A stretch of DNA of 64,000 nucleotides. Origin: Schizosaccharomyces osmophilus. Lineage: Eukaryota; Ascomycota; Schizosaccharomycetes; Schizosaccharomycetales; Schizosaccharomycetaceae. The DNA lies in contig NC_079239.1 in assembly GCF_027921745.1 (NCBI RefSeq), positions 709,501 to 773,500 on the forward strand, read 5' to 3'. This document shows positions 29,855-40,805 of this stretch, piece after piece. Position numbers and translations under genes: made by a program. Position 1 is the stretch's first letter. Each line of letters opens with the position of its first letter. Below the pieces are notes generated by a model that was not told where the DNA came from, did not search any database, and saw nothing but the letters and a program-made list of their open reading frames with translations.

Positions 29855-30463
29855 GGATATTCCAAAGTACTTTTACCCTTATTTCCAAGTCACTTGGCGC
29901 TTGGCAACTTTTTAAAACTGGCAAATTCACATGTATATGAATAAATACTGCACTTGAGTGTGGAACTTAATTACAAATAAATATATGGTAATGCACTGGA
30001 TGGAAATTCTTCTACTAAGTAGAATAGTGTGGTTTGACGAAGCTTTTTAGTAAACAAATGAGCCGTCGGCTACTTGTAGGAGTTATTTTCTTCTTGGAAG
30101 AGTTTAGCTTGGGTCACATGAATAATGTAAGTTATCGGCATCTTATTTTGGAATTCATTATGAGGTTCTTTCCGTAATGTTGCATTCGTGCTAGTATTTT
30201 CTGAAGTATTCATGAAAAGGCATCGTATAATCGGCACTCGCCATAATAGGAGGAAATAGCGTCTAGAAACTCTCCAGATGAAACCAATGGCCAAATAAAA
30301 TCCTTCCTAGTGTTGATTCCGTCGGAGAAATTATTGATATTCATAAGGTCACAGAAATATCCAACCAGAAAAGATCGAGTCCAAATATATAACTTGCATA
30401 GCGTATAAAATACTCTAAATATGATTCTCATTGAGAGGATATGCAATTCACACCCAGTTTGTT
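29855..30463. other. rfp1 promoter and yos1 3' region
   Basis: About 600 bp. Two minus-strand frames here (30070-30294 and 30210-30446) are downstream of the yos1 stop and have no similarity to anything I know; I treat them as chance. Confidence 0.5.
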
Positions 30464-30853
30464 TTAGCCCAAAATCAGGTTGTATATAATAACGACGGTA
30501 TTAATGGCAATTAATGGGACTATAAAACTTGTTAGATAAATCTTTCATTGAAAAGAACGTTACATACATGTCATGACCGTTCGAATTGCTCGAATTAGGT
30601 GAAGAATTCTACTTTTGATGGTATCTTGGGGTTCTCCGAATCCATAGGAGGTGTTCTGAGACCATCCAACTGAGAGCAATAGTTAGAATAAAATCTTTTT
30701 CCTAAACCACTTACGTCTTCCTAAAAAGCGGTCTTCAGAAAGAATGGCGACTGCATTCAACAAAAGCAAAATAACTAGGCAGAGTTAACTTCTCAACCTT
30801 AAGATACTTTCCTTACTGTAAAGTATATTTCCGAATCCAAACAGAAGTCCCAT
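30464..30853 (-). CDS. yos1: Yos1/IER3IP1 ER-Golgi transport protein, four exons
   Basis: Exons (minus strand) 30817-30853, 30715-30774, 30568-30669 and 30464-30519 encode 84 residues, close to the 87 of budding yeast Yos1. Exon 1 gives MGLLFGFGNILY; exon 2 the first membrane segment and signature IILLLLNAVAILSEDRFLGR; exon 3 GFGEPQDTIKSRILHLIRAI; exon 4 the second membrane segment FPLIAINTVVIIYNLILG and stop. All three introns (42, 45 and 48 nt) are GT-AG with donors GTAAGG, GTAAGT and GTATGT and keep the frame. Yos1 associates with Yip1-Yif1 and is needed for COPII vesicle transport from ER to Golgi. No single open frame reveals the gene. Its place between rfp1 and upf2 fits the remembered S. 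pombe order. Confidence 0.93.
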
Positions 30854-31125
30854 GATCAAAGTATTAGCCTTTCAAACAGGTTTTAACAAACTGTCAAATG
30901 CGAAGCAGTTAGTATGAACTTCAGAATTCGTATGCGGAAGTTTCTTGCAGTACCTTAATAAACAAAGCGATAAACATATACATGTTTAGTATGTTTAGCT
31001 ACTTTTTTGTGTTTGATATATTTAATACTTTACTGGGAAAGAACATCACAGTTACGCCGCTCTTTTAAAAAGAGAAATATTGTTGCTTTGTTAACAATCT
31101 ATAATAAAAGCCATAAATCCCAAAA

Positions 31126-34100
31126 CTAGTCGTAGTTTAGCACCATCTCTTTCATGCGTTTCCGTTCCATCAATTCTTCTTCTTGTCTTGACTTGGTAGA
31201 CTGAGCTAGCACCGAATGGTATGGAACATCCAACACCTGAGAACGTTGTTTGTTGCCTTTCTTGGTTAAGAGTGTAAACTTTACATTTTCTTCATTCTCC
31301 GTTAACAAGTTATTTAGATCTGAAAAGGAAGCATCTCCACTTGTGTTTCTTAAAGGAAGAGGAACATCGAAAGCAATGCCCCTTTCATGAGCTCTCGAAG
31401 ATAAACTGTCATTCATCATCCGATTTAATTCTTCATCTATTTCATCTGTGTGAATGCGCTCTTCGTCTAACTCTTCATCATCGCTGTTAAAAATTTCAGG
31501 ATCATCCATATCTATGCTGATTTCCTCTTCACTCTCTGAGTCATCCGACGAATCTTCATTTTCTTCGTTGTCTTCCCAATCATTAGCTTCAAGTTCATTT
31601 TCACTTTCATTTGACTTTTCTGATTGAACAATAGAACCCTCTTCATCATCTTGATCATGATCGTCTATTCCACTTTGTATTCTTTCAGCCAAAGCAGTCC
31701 ATGCTTCATCGAAATTTTTATACACTTTCATACTAGGGCGAACTTTTGGAACCACATCATCAAACTCGAACTGCATATCTAAAGGAACCTCTGGTTGCGC
31801 TAGAAAATAGCATTGATAGGCCAATAAATATGTCAGCATCGTCTTCCTGGTCTTTGATCGTACAAGTGAAGAACCACACGTTGACAGAAAAAGTGCAATC
31901 ATGCGAAGTCGAAACAACTCATTTTCTTTACTTATGGCACCAGGTGGAGAAAACTGAAGAATATTCTTAAACTTGTCTGGGGGGAGCAGATAGAATAAAA
32001 TTCCGATAATTGATCTTACATCTAGTAATCTCACACAATAAAGCTCAGCCAAAAACTTTGCTTGTGCCAATCGCTTCTGGCTATCGCCAAAACTGCTAGA
32101 ATCTATGGATGTTAAAAGTGAATCCACCGTGTCATCAATGACATAAATGCAAAAATCAGGATGTGTTTTATATAAAGAAGCAACTAAGCTTGCAAAAGAA
32201 TTTAAACACTCATACTTCATATTCCATACTTCCATAAATGTCGAGTATAGTATTTCAAAATCGGTTTTCCAGTTGAATTTTCGAAGTAAAGCTATAGTAG
32301 CAGTTAAATTTGTTTCGTTTAGACGAATGTGTAAGATGTATCTCAAAAACTCTTCTTTTAAGGGACGTTTCCTGACCCTTTCAGAGCTTGTCTTTGGTGG
32401 ATTCACAAAATACAAAGCATTGTCCAATATTAGCTGCTCTTGGGCGGGAAGAGCAGCAGCTAGCTTCTTTTTCTGAACAGCTTCTAACAATGAAGTTATT
32501 TGTAGAGAAGACTTGGGAAATCTAAAAAGGAACCGACCACAGTTTTCTAAAAGCAAGGACAAAACTTCCAGATCAAAAGAAGTAAAGTCTAGCAGACACA
32601 TTTTATAACAGTCAAACACATAAGAAAAGGGCATCAGACGAAATTTTGTAAGCTCTGACACGTAGCGAACTATTAAAGTCCTAGTATCATACTCATGTTT
32701 CGCTTTCCTATTCATCATGCGACGGAATGCTCCACGAGCATGCTCTACGAGAGCAGATGCAATCTCTGGAGCGAGAGGAGTCACAATTCTAGCAAAACGA
32801 ATGTAATAAGGGACCAGAAAAGAACTTGTTCTGGGAATATTACAAAAGGCCTTTATAAGGCGATTTCTGGAAGCCTTAGTATTCAAAAAAAGAAACTCCA
32901 AAGCAGCTTGATCGACTTGCTCGGCTGACATGAAATTCGGAAGTGTCTGCAAAAGATTATCAATCTTGACGCTAACAGACTTGGATGGTTTAGTAAGCTT
33001 TTGAGAATCTTCTGTAGAAGCTTCTGGTTTTGTTTCCTGATCCCCATTGGTCTCAAAGCTTTTCTTCTTGACAAACTCTAAATTCGGTAGTTCAGGAAAT
33101 GTTTCATAAAATCGATGTTCTTCTTCGGAATCCCACAGTTGGACAGCACCTGTCTGAACCAGAACTTCTGCATTAAGTATGTTATTTTGTATACTCATTA
33201 CTTCCTCTCGCTTTTTATGGAAAGAGTCTTGCATTTCCTTTATGTTTGAAGGAAACGATTGGTTTAAAGCTTCGCATATAGAAAGACCATTCGCAATATC
33301 GCCTTCAATAGACTTCAAGAAATCCTCAGCCTTATTTGAAGTACCCTCCAATGTGTTCTCCAAAAAATCTTGCTCGCTGAGGCGATCCCGGTATTCTTCA
33401 AATTCATGCTGGCGAAGTTCAATGTAACCAATTAAATCTTGATAATAACGGTCAAGTTGGATTCGAAGTTGAAGTCGCCAGTGAGAATCACAAACGCTAT
33501 TGATACGTTGATTTATTTCATTTTCACCAGGTAATGCCTCATAAGAAGAGAACAGTTCATACCTGTATGACCTGACTACTGAGGAGACGATTGGCAATAA
33601 AGAAAAATTTGAGGGGGCCGCAAGTACATCTTCAAGCAAGAGAACAACTATTGGAGTTTGAGGTGCTTTCTCCTCAAGCATACCTTTACGGAATTTTTTC
33701 CCAGAAGTATATACAGCAGGAAGGAGATCTTTAAAATCGTCGGGGGTACGAACAAGTCCATGGAGCCAGAATTCAACGAAAATTCTCAGAAGGGCCCTTG
33801 TTTTTGCAGCATTAATACTGTTCCCCTTGTTAGGAATTGTTTCAGATACCGCAACAGCGGACGCGGACTTAACAAGGTTTCCTGAGATCGAGTCTGCAGG
33901 CGAAGGATACAGCATAGAATACAGATTAGCCAATAGCGGTCTTATAAATGAAACCGAAAACCTTTGATAAAGGAAAAACACAATCTTCACAGCGGCTTGG
34001 ATATCCTTGACGGACCTGCATTTCGAAAGTCCTTCAGCTATGGACAAAGTGATTTCAGGCACAAACTTTCCCAGCGAAAGAGACTTAATTTCTTTAATGA

Positions 34101-34287
34101 ATAAGTCATAATTATCAGCAGTTAAAGAAGTTCTGCATCTTTTCATAAAAGCAGTGTTTTTTTTCAAACTGGAATCTAATGATTTTTGGACTGGAAATCC
34201 GTTTGCATCTCCATTTTTTGTCTGTATAGCAAGTTGTCTGTCGTTCAAATACACATTAAGTTTATCCAACAGTTCTTCCTTTGACAT
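31126..34287 (-). CDS. upf2: Nonsense-mediated decay factor Upf2
   Basis: 1053 residues, single exon, near the length of S. pombe Upf2. Three MIF4G-type helical domains can be placed at about 35-320, 440-620 and 640-830 (for example LSLGKFVPEITLSIAEGLSK, LFRFPKSSLQITSLLEAVQK). A long acidic segment (about 890-970, runs of Glu/Asp/Ser) is followed by the Upf1-binding tail (EELNRMMNDSLSSRAHERG, AFDVPLPLR). The third MIF4G domain binds Upf3 in the family. It bridges Upf1 to the exon-junction or 3' UTR signal and lies about 3.5 kb from dcp2, the enzyme that acts downstream of it; the closeness may be chance. Confidence 0.95.
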   Translation of the reverse strand: MSKEELLDKLNVYLNDRQLAIQTKNGDANGFPVQKSLDSSLKKNTAFMKRCRTSLTADNYDLFIKEIKSLSLGKFVPEITLSIAEGLSKCRSVKDIQAAVKIVFFLYQRFSVSFIRPLLANLYSMLYPSPADSISGNLVKSASAVAVSETIPNKGNSINAAKTRALLRIFVEFWLHGLVRTPDDFKDLLPAVYTSGKKFRKGMLEEKAPQTPIVVLLLEDVLAAPSNFSLLPIVSSVVRSYRYELFSSYEALPGENEINQRINSVCDSHWRLQLRIQLDRYYQDLIGYIELRQHEFEEYRDRLSEQDFLENTLEGTSNKAEDFLKSIEGDIANGLSICEALNQSFPSNIKEMQDSFHKKREEVMSIQNNILNAEVLVQTGAVQLWDSEEEHRFYETFPELPNLEFVKKKSFETNGDQETKPEASTEDSQKLTKPSKSVSVKIDNLLQTLPNFMSAEQVDQAALEFLFLNTKASRNRLIKAFCNIPRTSSFLVPYYIRFARIVTPLAPEIASALVEHARGAFRRMMNRKAKHEYDTRTLIVRYVSELTKFRLMPFSYVFDCYKMCLLDFTSFDLEVLSLLLENCGRFLFRFPKSSLQITSLLEAVQKKKLAAALPAQEQLILDNALYFVNPPKTSSERVRKRPLKEEFLRYILHIRLNETNLTATIALLRKFNWKTDFEILYSTFMEVWNMKYECLNSFASLVASLYKTHPDFCIYVIDDTVDSLLTSIDSSSFGDSQKRLAQAKFLAELYCVRLLDVRSIIGILFYLLPPDKFKNILQFSPPGAISKENELFRLRMIALFLSTCGSSLVRSKTRKTMLTYLLAYQCYFLAQPEVPLDMQFEFDDVVPKVRPSMKVYKNFDEAWTALAERIQSGIDDHDQDDEEGSIVQSEKSNESENELEANDWEDNEENEDSSDDSESEEEISIDMDDPEIFNSDDEELDEERIHTDEIDEELNRMMNDSLSSRAHERGIAFDVPLPLRNTSGDASFSDLNNLLTENEENVKFTLLTKKGNKQRSQVLDVPYHSVLAQSTKSRQEEELMERKRMKEMVLNYD

Positions 34288-34762
34288 AGCCTAATTCAAA
34301 ATTACAAGTCAATACGACTGTATTTCATAGCAAGGGTTTGGCTGTACAGTATGGTTGCTGTAAAGGTCTTGGGTTAGAAAAATAAAGTCGCTATTACGGT
34401 TACTAGTTATGTGAGACCCTACGGTGAAATGATTAGAAAATAATATATGAATTTGTAATTACAAAATTAATTTGGTCCTCGCGATTTGAAGAAGAATTAA
34501 AGTCACTGGTATAGATGGTCATTTTTTAGAATCTGAAATTTCGCTGGAAATATGATAGAGGTTTATTAAATTTATGTTAATGGAAATAAAAATAAAAATT
34601 AAAGTATCCTATCAAGTAGGTTCCCTTCAACAAGGATACGGTCGAAAAAAAGCAGTTACTATTCAATATGATATTATTATACTAACAGGTTTAGTAAAAT
34701 TAGTACTGCCATTTCAACAACTCTTCCCTTATGAATCTTCTGTCTCAGTGATTTTTTAGAGA
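34288..34762. other. Divergent promoter upf2 / alg8
   Basis: 475 bp, AT-rich. A 61-codon frame with its own ATG (34574-34759) ends three bases before the alg8 ATG and could act as an upstream ORF if transcription starts far enough left; there is no evidence that it does. Remembered S. pombe numbering changes here from SPAC19A8 to SPAC17C9, so this may be a junction of two syntenic blocks. Confidence 0.45.
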
Positions 34763-36324
34763 ATGGCCGGGCTTTCAATGCTGTATAATGCAGCCATTGC
34801 AAGTACTTTTATGAAAATCTTGCTTTTTCCATGCTATCGCTCGACCGACTTTGAGGTTCACAGAAACTGGCTAGCCATAACTCATTCATTACCCATTTCG
34901 CAATGGTACACTTCAGCAATTTCGGAGTGGACATTGGACTATCCTCCTTTTTTTGCTTATTTTGAATTTGTTCTTTCCTGGATCGCGAAGTTACTCGGTT
35001 TTGACGCAGAAATGCTAAACCCATACAATTTGAATTATGCGTCTCCTTCAGTAGTAATATTTCAAAGAAGCTCAGTTATTGTTTCAGAGTTAGTACTTTT
35101 ATGGGCCTTGCGCGAATATGTGTATTCATATCCTGAGATCAATAGGGGAAATGCTGTACTCACTGCGATAGACACATTTTTATCACCTGGATTTCTCATT
35201 ATAGATCACATTCATTTCCAGTATAATGGTTTTCTTTTTGGATTACTGATTTGGTCTCTAATTTTAGCCAAGCATAATCGATTGCTGCTGTCAGCTGCAG
35301 TCTTCACGACCCTCATCTGCTTCAAGCATATATTTTTATACGTTGCTCCGGCTTACTTTATATACCTTTTACGAGTGTATTGCTTGAGTGAATCCGGGTT
35401 CCGTCCGCAAATATTCAACACTATTAAGTTGGGGCTCACAGTTAGTAGTATTTTCCTTTTAGCATTTGGCCCTTGGATTTACATGGGACAAATTCCACAA
35501 CTCTTTACTCGACTTTTCCCATTTTCTAGAGGTCTTTGCCATGCTTATTGGGCACCTAATTTCTGGGCACTTTACTCTTTCTTCGACAGAGTAGCTTATG
35601 CTTTCTTACCTCGCCTTGGATATTCTTTTCCTGAGGTACCTTTTACGAACGCTCCTACACGTGGGCTGGTTGGAGACACGATGTTTTCGGTCTTGCCAAA
35701 TATTTCTCCCTCTTTTACTTTTTATTTATGCCTGGCTTTGCAAGGTTGCGTACTTTTAAAGTTGTTTCTCCGTCCCACTTGGCGCGTTTTTGTTGGAGCC
35801 ACCACTTTGTGCGCTTGGATTAGCTTTCTGTTTGGTTGGCATGTTCATGAAAAGGCAATCCTTATTGTCATCATTCCTTTCAGGTATGCTAGCTTTTTAT
35901 TAATCGTCCCACGTGAATCATAATGACTAACATTTGTAGTATTCTTTCTTTAATAGACCGTCGTTACCTGGAAGCTTTCCGTCCATTAGCCGTTGCAGGA
36001 TATATCTCTTTGCTTCCTTTGTTATTTACCTCTCAGGAAGCTCCCATCAAGTATCTTTTTACTGGCGCATGGGTCGCTGTTCTTTTGCATTTTGATAAAA
36101 ATGCGCCCGTCCCTGTTAAAAGAGTATTTTTGCTCAATAGAGTTAATCTTGCTTATGTGGCTGGGTTTGTTCCTTTGTTTATTTACAACTCATTTCTTCA
36201 CAATTTCATATTTGGCGGGCGATTTGAGTTCTTGCCATTAATGCTTTTAAGTACGTATTCGGCTTGGGGAATTTTTTGTGCTTTTATCAGTCTCTCTTGG
36301 CTATATTTTACTGATTTGAAATAG
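34763..36324 (+). CDS. alg8: Dolichyl-P-glucose glucosyltransferase Alg8
   Basis: Exons 34763-35883 and 35940-36324 encode 501 residues. ALG6/ALG8 family: the luminal loop RSTDFEVHRNWLAITHSLPI and EWTLDYPPFFAYFEF are the hallmark acidic and YPP motifs, followed by many membrane segments, HIHFQYNGFLFG and GWHVHEKAIL. Alg8 adds the second glucose to the dolichol-linked N-glycan precursor in the ER lumen. The 56-nt intron (GTATGC donor, branch GACTAAC, acceptor TTGTAG) is needed to reach the C-terminal membrane segments (AFRPLAVAGYISLLPLLF); reading through ends 14 codons later. Start at 34763 gives a plausible hydrophobic N-terminus. Confidence 0.93.
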
Positions 36325-36901
36325 CTCTTTCTGGTAAACAAAAAAAAACTATTGTATAAAAGGTTCGGTTATTGAATTTGATGATCCTTAATGATATATC
36401 CTTAATTTCGCTAGATGATAGAAAGCTTGGAGAGCAATATTATTACATTCGTTATTTGTTATTTTATAAATGGATAATCGATAAGTACTATCATGAATGC
36501 TTCACATTAGTTTCCAGTTTACTTTCAAACATTTAAATCATGTCAATCTACTGAAACGCATCCACCTGTTTACATACTGTCAACGAGAGAGTAGACAAAC
36601 CAGAAATAGTGAACCTGCTTGCCAGATAGTACAGTTTGGTATTTCCTTGCTTGATGTACTGTACCTTCCAGCAGAAAGACTGGTTGTTAAATATTACTGA
36701 GACTTAGATCTTCAGAATATTCATTTCAAAAAACATTAGAACAAAAGATGAATTTAAAGATTATTAAATAGCGTCTTTTCTGATTCAGTGCAACCGATGT
36801 AAACAAACGGTTACCCAAGTTTCCATGTTACCCACCCTTCAAAACATCCTTAGAACAATTCCAAACTAACTTTCTTTTAACATCTTCTTGTTCATGGAAT
36901 C
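36325..36901. other. alg8 3' region and pnu1 promoter
   Basis: Contains a FLEX-like GTAAACAAAC at 36799-36808, about 100 bp before the pnu1 ATG. A 67-codon frame at 36497-36700 is not recognised. Confidence 0.5.
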
Positions 36902-38042
36902 ATGTCAAGCAAGGTTTTAAAATCTCTCGGCCTGCTTGCGGTAGGTACAATATCGGGTGTTTCTTTGGCAGGCTTGTACATTAAAACTGCACAAGAACCC
37001 GCGAATGCTGTTGAGCTTTCTCGTAGATCGAGAACAGATCCTTCGGTACTTCCAGAAGATACGAAATACGACTTTGATCCCGCAAAGTTTTTACAGTATG
37101 GAAACCCTGGGCCCGTAGCTGATCAAAGAGTCGCTCATGGATATATGTCTGTGTTTGATAGAAGAACACGCAACCCTTATTATGTAAGTTTTAATAGTCA
37201 TACAACGGTAGAAACCCCGTAGTTGAGGGAAGGATTCCTGTTGTTTATGATTAAGCATGTTTCTAATGATTTATCATAAACTGTAGACTGTCGAAACGAT
37301 TACAGAAGAATTGTTAGAGCAAAGAAATGGAAACCGCAAATTCTCAGAGTTCCGTCAAGATTCGAATATTCCTGAAATGTTTCAGGCTAAGCTGTTAGAT
37401 TACAGAGGCAGCGGTTACGATCGTGGTCATCAAACTCCTGCAGCAGACTGTAAATTCTCTCAGGAAGCTATGGATGACACATTTTTATTGTCGAATATGT
37501 GTCCTCAAGTTGGTGAGGGATTCAACAGAAACTGTAAGTAAATATTTACGTGCTCGGCATGCCTTACAGGCGAATTCGTAGCAGCCCTTCATACTAACTA
37601 TATACTAGACTGGGCATATCTCGAAGATTGGTGTAGATCCCTTACCAAAAAGTACGAATCTGTTACCATCATGACGGGACCATTATACCTTCCACAGAAG
37701 AACGAGAGAGGACAATGGGAAGTCCGTTATCGGATGGTAGGAAACCCACCAAATGTAGCTGTTCCTACTCATTTTTTCAAAGTCGTTATTGCTAAAGAAA
37801 AGGGTAAAGACAGCATGAAGCCTGTTGTTGGTGCCTTCGTTCTTCCCAATAAGCCTATCGCCGACAACTTCCCTTTGAAAAACTTTGCAGTCCCCGTAGA
37901 AGTAGTTGAACGCTCCAGTGGGTTGGAGATTCTCCAAAAGGTTTCCAAAGGTAACCGAAAAGAGCTTTGCAAGCAAATCGAATGCAACCTCAATACCAAA
38001 GCATTCCTTGAAGAAATCCAGCGGAAGCAACGTAGATCTTAA
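36902..38042 (+). CDS. pnu1: Mitochondrial endonuclease G, Pnu1/Nuc1
   Basis: Exons 36902-37183, 37287-37533 and 37609-38042 encode 320 residues. An N-terminal membrane segment (LGLLAVGTISGVSLAGLYI) is the mitochondrial inner-membrane anchor and presequence. The DNA/RNA non-specific nuclease domain carries the catalytic motif YDRGHQTPAAD (DRGH at 139-142, His142 as general base) and the metal-binding Asn region GEGFNRNYWAYLE, which is created only by splicing intron 2. Donors are GTAAGT at both introns; acceptors CTGTAG and ACTAG follow CTAAC-type branches. Pnu1 is needed for mitochondrial DNA maintenance and degrades nucleic acid during cell death. A FLEX-like site in the promoter hints at meiotic expression. 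Confidence 0.94.
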
Positions 38043-38229
38043 TGCTCTATAATAGGAGATTGAAACGCAGCTGATGTTTAAGCATAACGTTTTAGAGAAA
38101 TCTAACTAACCCCCTCTTTTCAGTATACATATTATAAATTTAAGATACTTTAGGTCGATAGACTACAGCCCATTAGAGATGTAAAGCATTTATTGACTAG
38201 TAAATATCATTGAGCGTATGTCCGTGAAA

Positions 38230-38637
38230 CTACTGAATGTTTTTTTGTTCGTTCTGCATACGAGAAATGTAAGTTCGAGAAACAACGTTCCAAGCGTCCA
38301 TGTAACGTTCCATACACTTTGAAACACAAGCCTTAAAAACAGTTAATACTTCGTCCAGGTACCTTCTAATTTAGCCTCAGATTAACGTACCTTTTCGTTA
38401 TCACTGAAGGAGCTTCCTGGTTGAGTAACGCACTTGTCAAAGCAGCTTTCGTTGATTTTCTATCAAAGCAAGTTAGAATCATTTCTCGAAAATAGTTTTC
38501 AAAAAAAAAATTTCACATACGCTGATCAATTCACCAGCTTGAGCAACAGCAAGCTCTTGACGGATCTGTTTCATAAAAACATTTTTCTTGTCTTCTGGGG
38601 ACACTGTAGGTCCACTATTACCACCAAAAATTCCCAT
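38230..38637 (-). CDS. tim13: Small Tim protein Tim13, three exons
   Basis: Exons (minus) 38521-38637, 38391-38459 and 38230-38331 encode 95 residues. [18 protein letters not shown] starts the protein; the twin CX3C motif of intermembrane-space chaperones is split by intron 2: CFDKC in exon 2 ([14 protein letters not shown]) and CVSKC in exon 3 ([20 protein letters not shown]). Both introns lie between codons. Tim8-Tim13 escorts hydrophobic precursors from TOM to TIM22 or SAM. No single open frame shows it. Neighbours pnu1 and stm1 match the remembered S. pombe order. Confidence 0.94.
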
Positions 38638-39865
38638 TTTATTCTTTTGACGACTTTTTGGAAGAAAAGTTTGTAGATGCTGCCTTTTGTATTCCTTGCG
38701 GGTAAAAGGGCTGTTGGTATGTACTGGGTCTGAAAGGAGGTACTCTACCCCCGAGAGGGAAATTCAGAAGAATGGACGGACAGTCTTACTGGAAGAAATA
38801 TGAATGCAATTTTAAATTTCAAAAAAGTAGGTAGCGTTTGAATTTGCTCATTTGGAAAACTAAAGCTTCTATAGCATTGCAATCTGGAAAGTCATCTTTC
38901 CGGTGCAATACGAGGTAAATGCTCCTTTACGAGCTCCCAAAAGTTTTTTGTGCTTGTTGATTGCTTTATGAATAGCTGTTAAAGCATGCTTTGAAAGCTC
39001 TTCCAGTGGATTTCAATGGTATTTTTAATGAAATAAAGGCAACACGGAACGAATAAACCTTACGAAGGCGTTATAGGATCATGGACGTCCTCGTTTTTAT
39101 TCCATGAATGGAGATCAGTAAGCTCCAATACTGACTGTATTGAAACAAGACTATATAAGTGGACCGGGGATGAGTGGTGATGAAACACGAGTGAAAGGAT
39201 TCCATGATGCTTGAAACATTTAAACACATGCTCTCTCTCTCTCCATTTCCATTCCTTGACAAGTCGATTTTTAGCTTGCAGGACAAGAACGCGACCTCTT
39301 TACTCACATGAAAACGTAACAGAAATCGTCCAAGCTACCTGGCTCAAATTCTATGAAATTAATTTAAAATTTGATTGAACCATTCATTTATTTTTTTCTA
39401 TTGGTTTCGCATGTATAAGGGTGTTGTCTATATGTTGGAAACCTCTGAAAAGAATATCTAAATCTTAAGTTTACGGCTTTGTTTAATTAGCTTTTTCCTT
39501 TGATTATCTTTTTTGAGATTTACATGGATTGAAACAAAGCAATCTCGGACCGCTTTATCCATGTGTTGATATACATATCTATGCTCTTCACTACATACCC
39601 AACTACTACTACATCCGTTTTGTTAGTGTAATACTAATAAAAGAATCCTTTGTACATAGAGAAAGTACTTTGTATTGGATTGTTTGTGTTTCCACTTTTC
39701 TTCACCTTGCCTGCCAAAAATTTATAGATATTTGTTGTAGTTTCTGTTGCCATTTGTGTGTGCCAAAACAAACGACCTGTATCTATTTCTCGTTTCTTGA
39801 TTGGGATTGGGCTTTTGCAATAGTTGTTCTTATAATTGCCGTCTTTAATTTATTCCTTATTTAAG
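38638..39865. other. 1.2-kb divergent spacer tim13 / stm1
   Basis: Long spacer with a TATATAAG near 39152, T-rich 300 bp before stm1, and a CTCTCTCTCTCT run at 39232-39243. A 78-codon minus-strand frame (39071-39307) starts with ATG but has no recognisable similarity. I see no RNA gene. Confidence 0.45.
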
Positions 39866-40741
39866 ATGCTTGGAGTTCAGTTGTCAGAAACCATATTCAA
39901 GTTCCTAGTTGATTTTTCTTCTTTTCTAGGTGCGCTGTCGTTGGGATGCTGGGTTGTTTTGTTAATTCCCCAATTACTGGAAAATTACAAAAATCAATCG
40001 AGTGACAGCATCTCTCCATTATTCCTCATTCTGTGGTTAGTGGGTGATGTATTCAACATCATTGGTTCTGTCTGGGGGAACGTTTCTTCAACAGTTTTGG
40101 TGCTTGCAGTTTATTATATTGGTGCCGATTTTGTCTTGCTCTTGCAGGTGTATTACTATCGCTGGAAAGCGTTTCGCAAATCTAGACAAGAGCATGAACC
40201 CTTACTGCAAAGCCGTTCACTAGAAGAAGGTCTTCATGAACCATTAGATGAAAACTTGATATGGTGGGATCGTCTCTCCCTTCGTGGACAATTCGGGTGC
40301 ATGGCTTGTGTAGTACTCATAACCACATTTATTGGAAATGTTTTAATAAACAATGCCACTTCCGATAACAGTGATGATCAAGTAAATAAATGGCCTTTTA
40401 TAGCTGGCTGTATTAGCTCGATTTTATATTTCTTTGCGAGATTTCCTCAAATCATAAAGAACTACAAATCCAAATCCACCGATGGTATGTGATGAAACAT
40501 ATATTTTAATATTTGTTGCTTTTTACTAACTCGTAATCTAGGACTTTCTATTATTTTCTTTATTCTTTCCATGCTAGGAAATACAGCTTATACGTTGAGT
40601 ATCTTGGTGTATCCCGCATCGGACTATATGAATTACTTCAGGACGAATATCCCATGGATATTTGGCGCTTTCAGTACCATTTTCTTAGACCTATTCATTT
40701 TCTACCAGTTTCTGCTTTACCGTCATCACTCACATTTTTAA
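39866..40741 (+). CDS. stm1: PQ-loop vacuolar membrane protein Stm1
   Basis: Exons 39866-40484 and 40542-40741 encode 272 residues with seven likely membrane segments. Two PQ-loop repeats are clear: LIPQLLENYKNQSSDSIS and FARFPQIIKNYKSKSTDGLS, the second completed by splicing (57-nt intron, GTATGT donor, TACTAAC branch). S. pombe Stm1 was described as a receptor-like protein in nitrogen sensing; by family (Ypq/PQLC2) it is a vacuolar basic amino acid transporter. ATG at 39866 is the first in-frame ATG. The last exon gives LSIIFFILSMLGNTAYTLSI and ends RHHSHF. Confidence 0.93.
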
Positions 40742-40805
40742 ATGAATCCTAAAGAAATACGGAAAACTGCTAGAATATTACATTACCTATGGAATCTCTA
40801 ATCCA

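Noticed and set aside
30070-30446. Two minus-strand frames of 74 and 78 codons
   Set aside because: They lie after the yos1 stop codon in its 3' region and overlap each other in different frames.
34574-34759. 61-codon ATG frame just before alg8
   Set aside because: Lys/Ile-rich and typical of AT-rich DNA, no similarity; kept only as a possible upstream ORF in the spacer note.
39071-39307. 78-codon minus-strand frame in the tim13-stm1 spacer
   Set aside because: No recognisable similarity, signal or domain; not supported as a gene.
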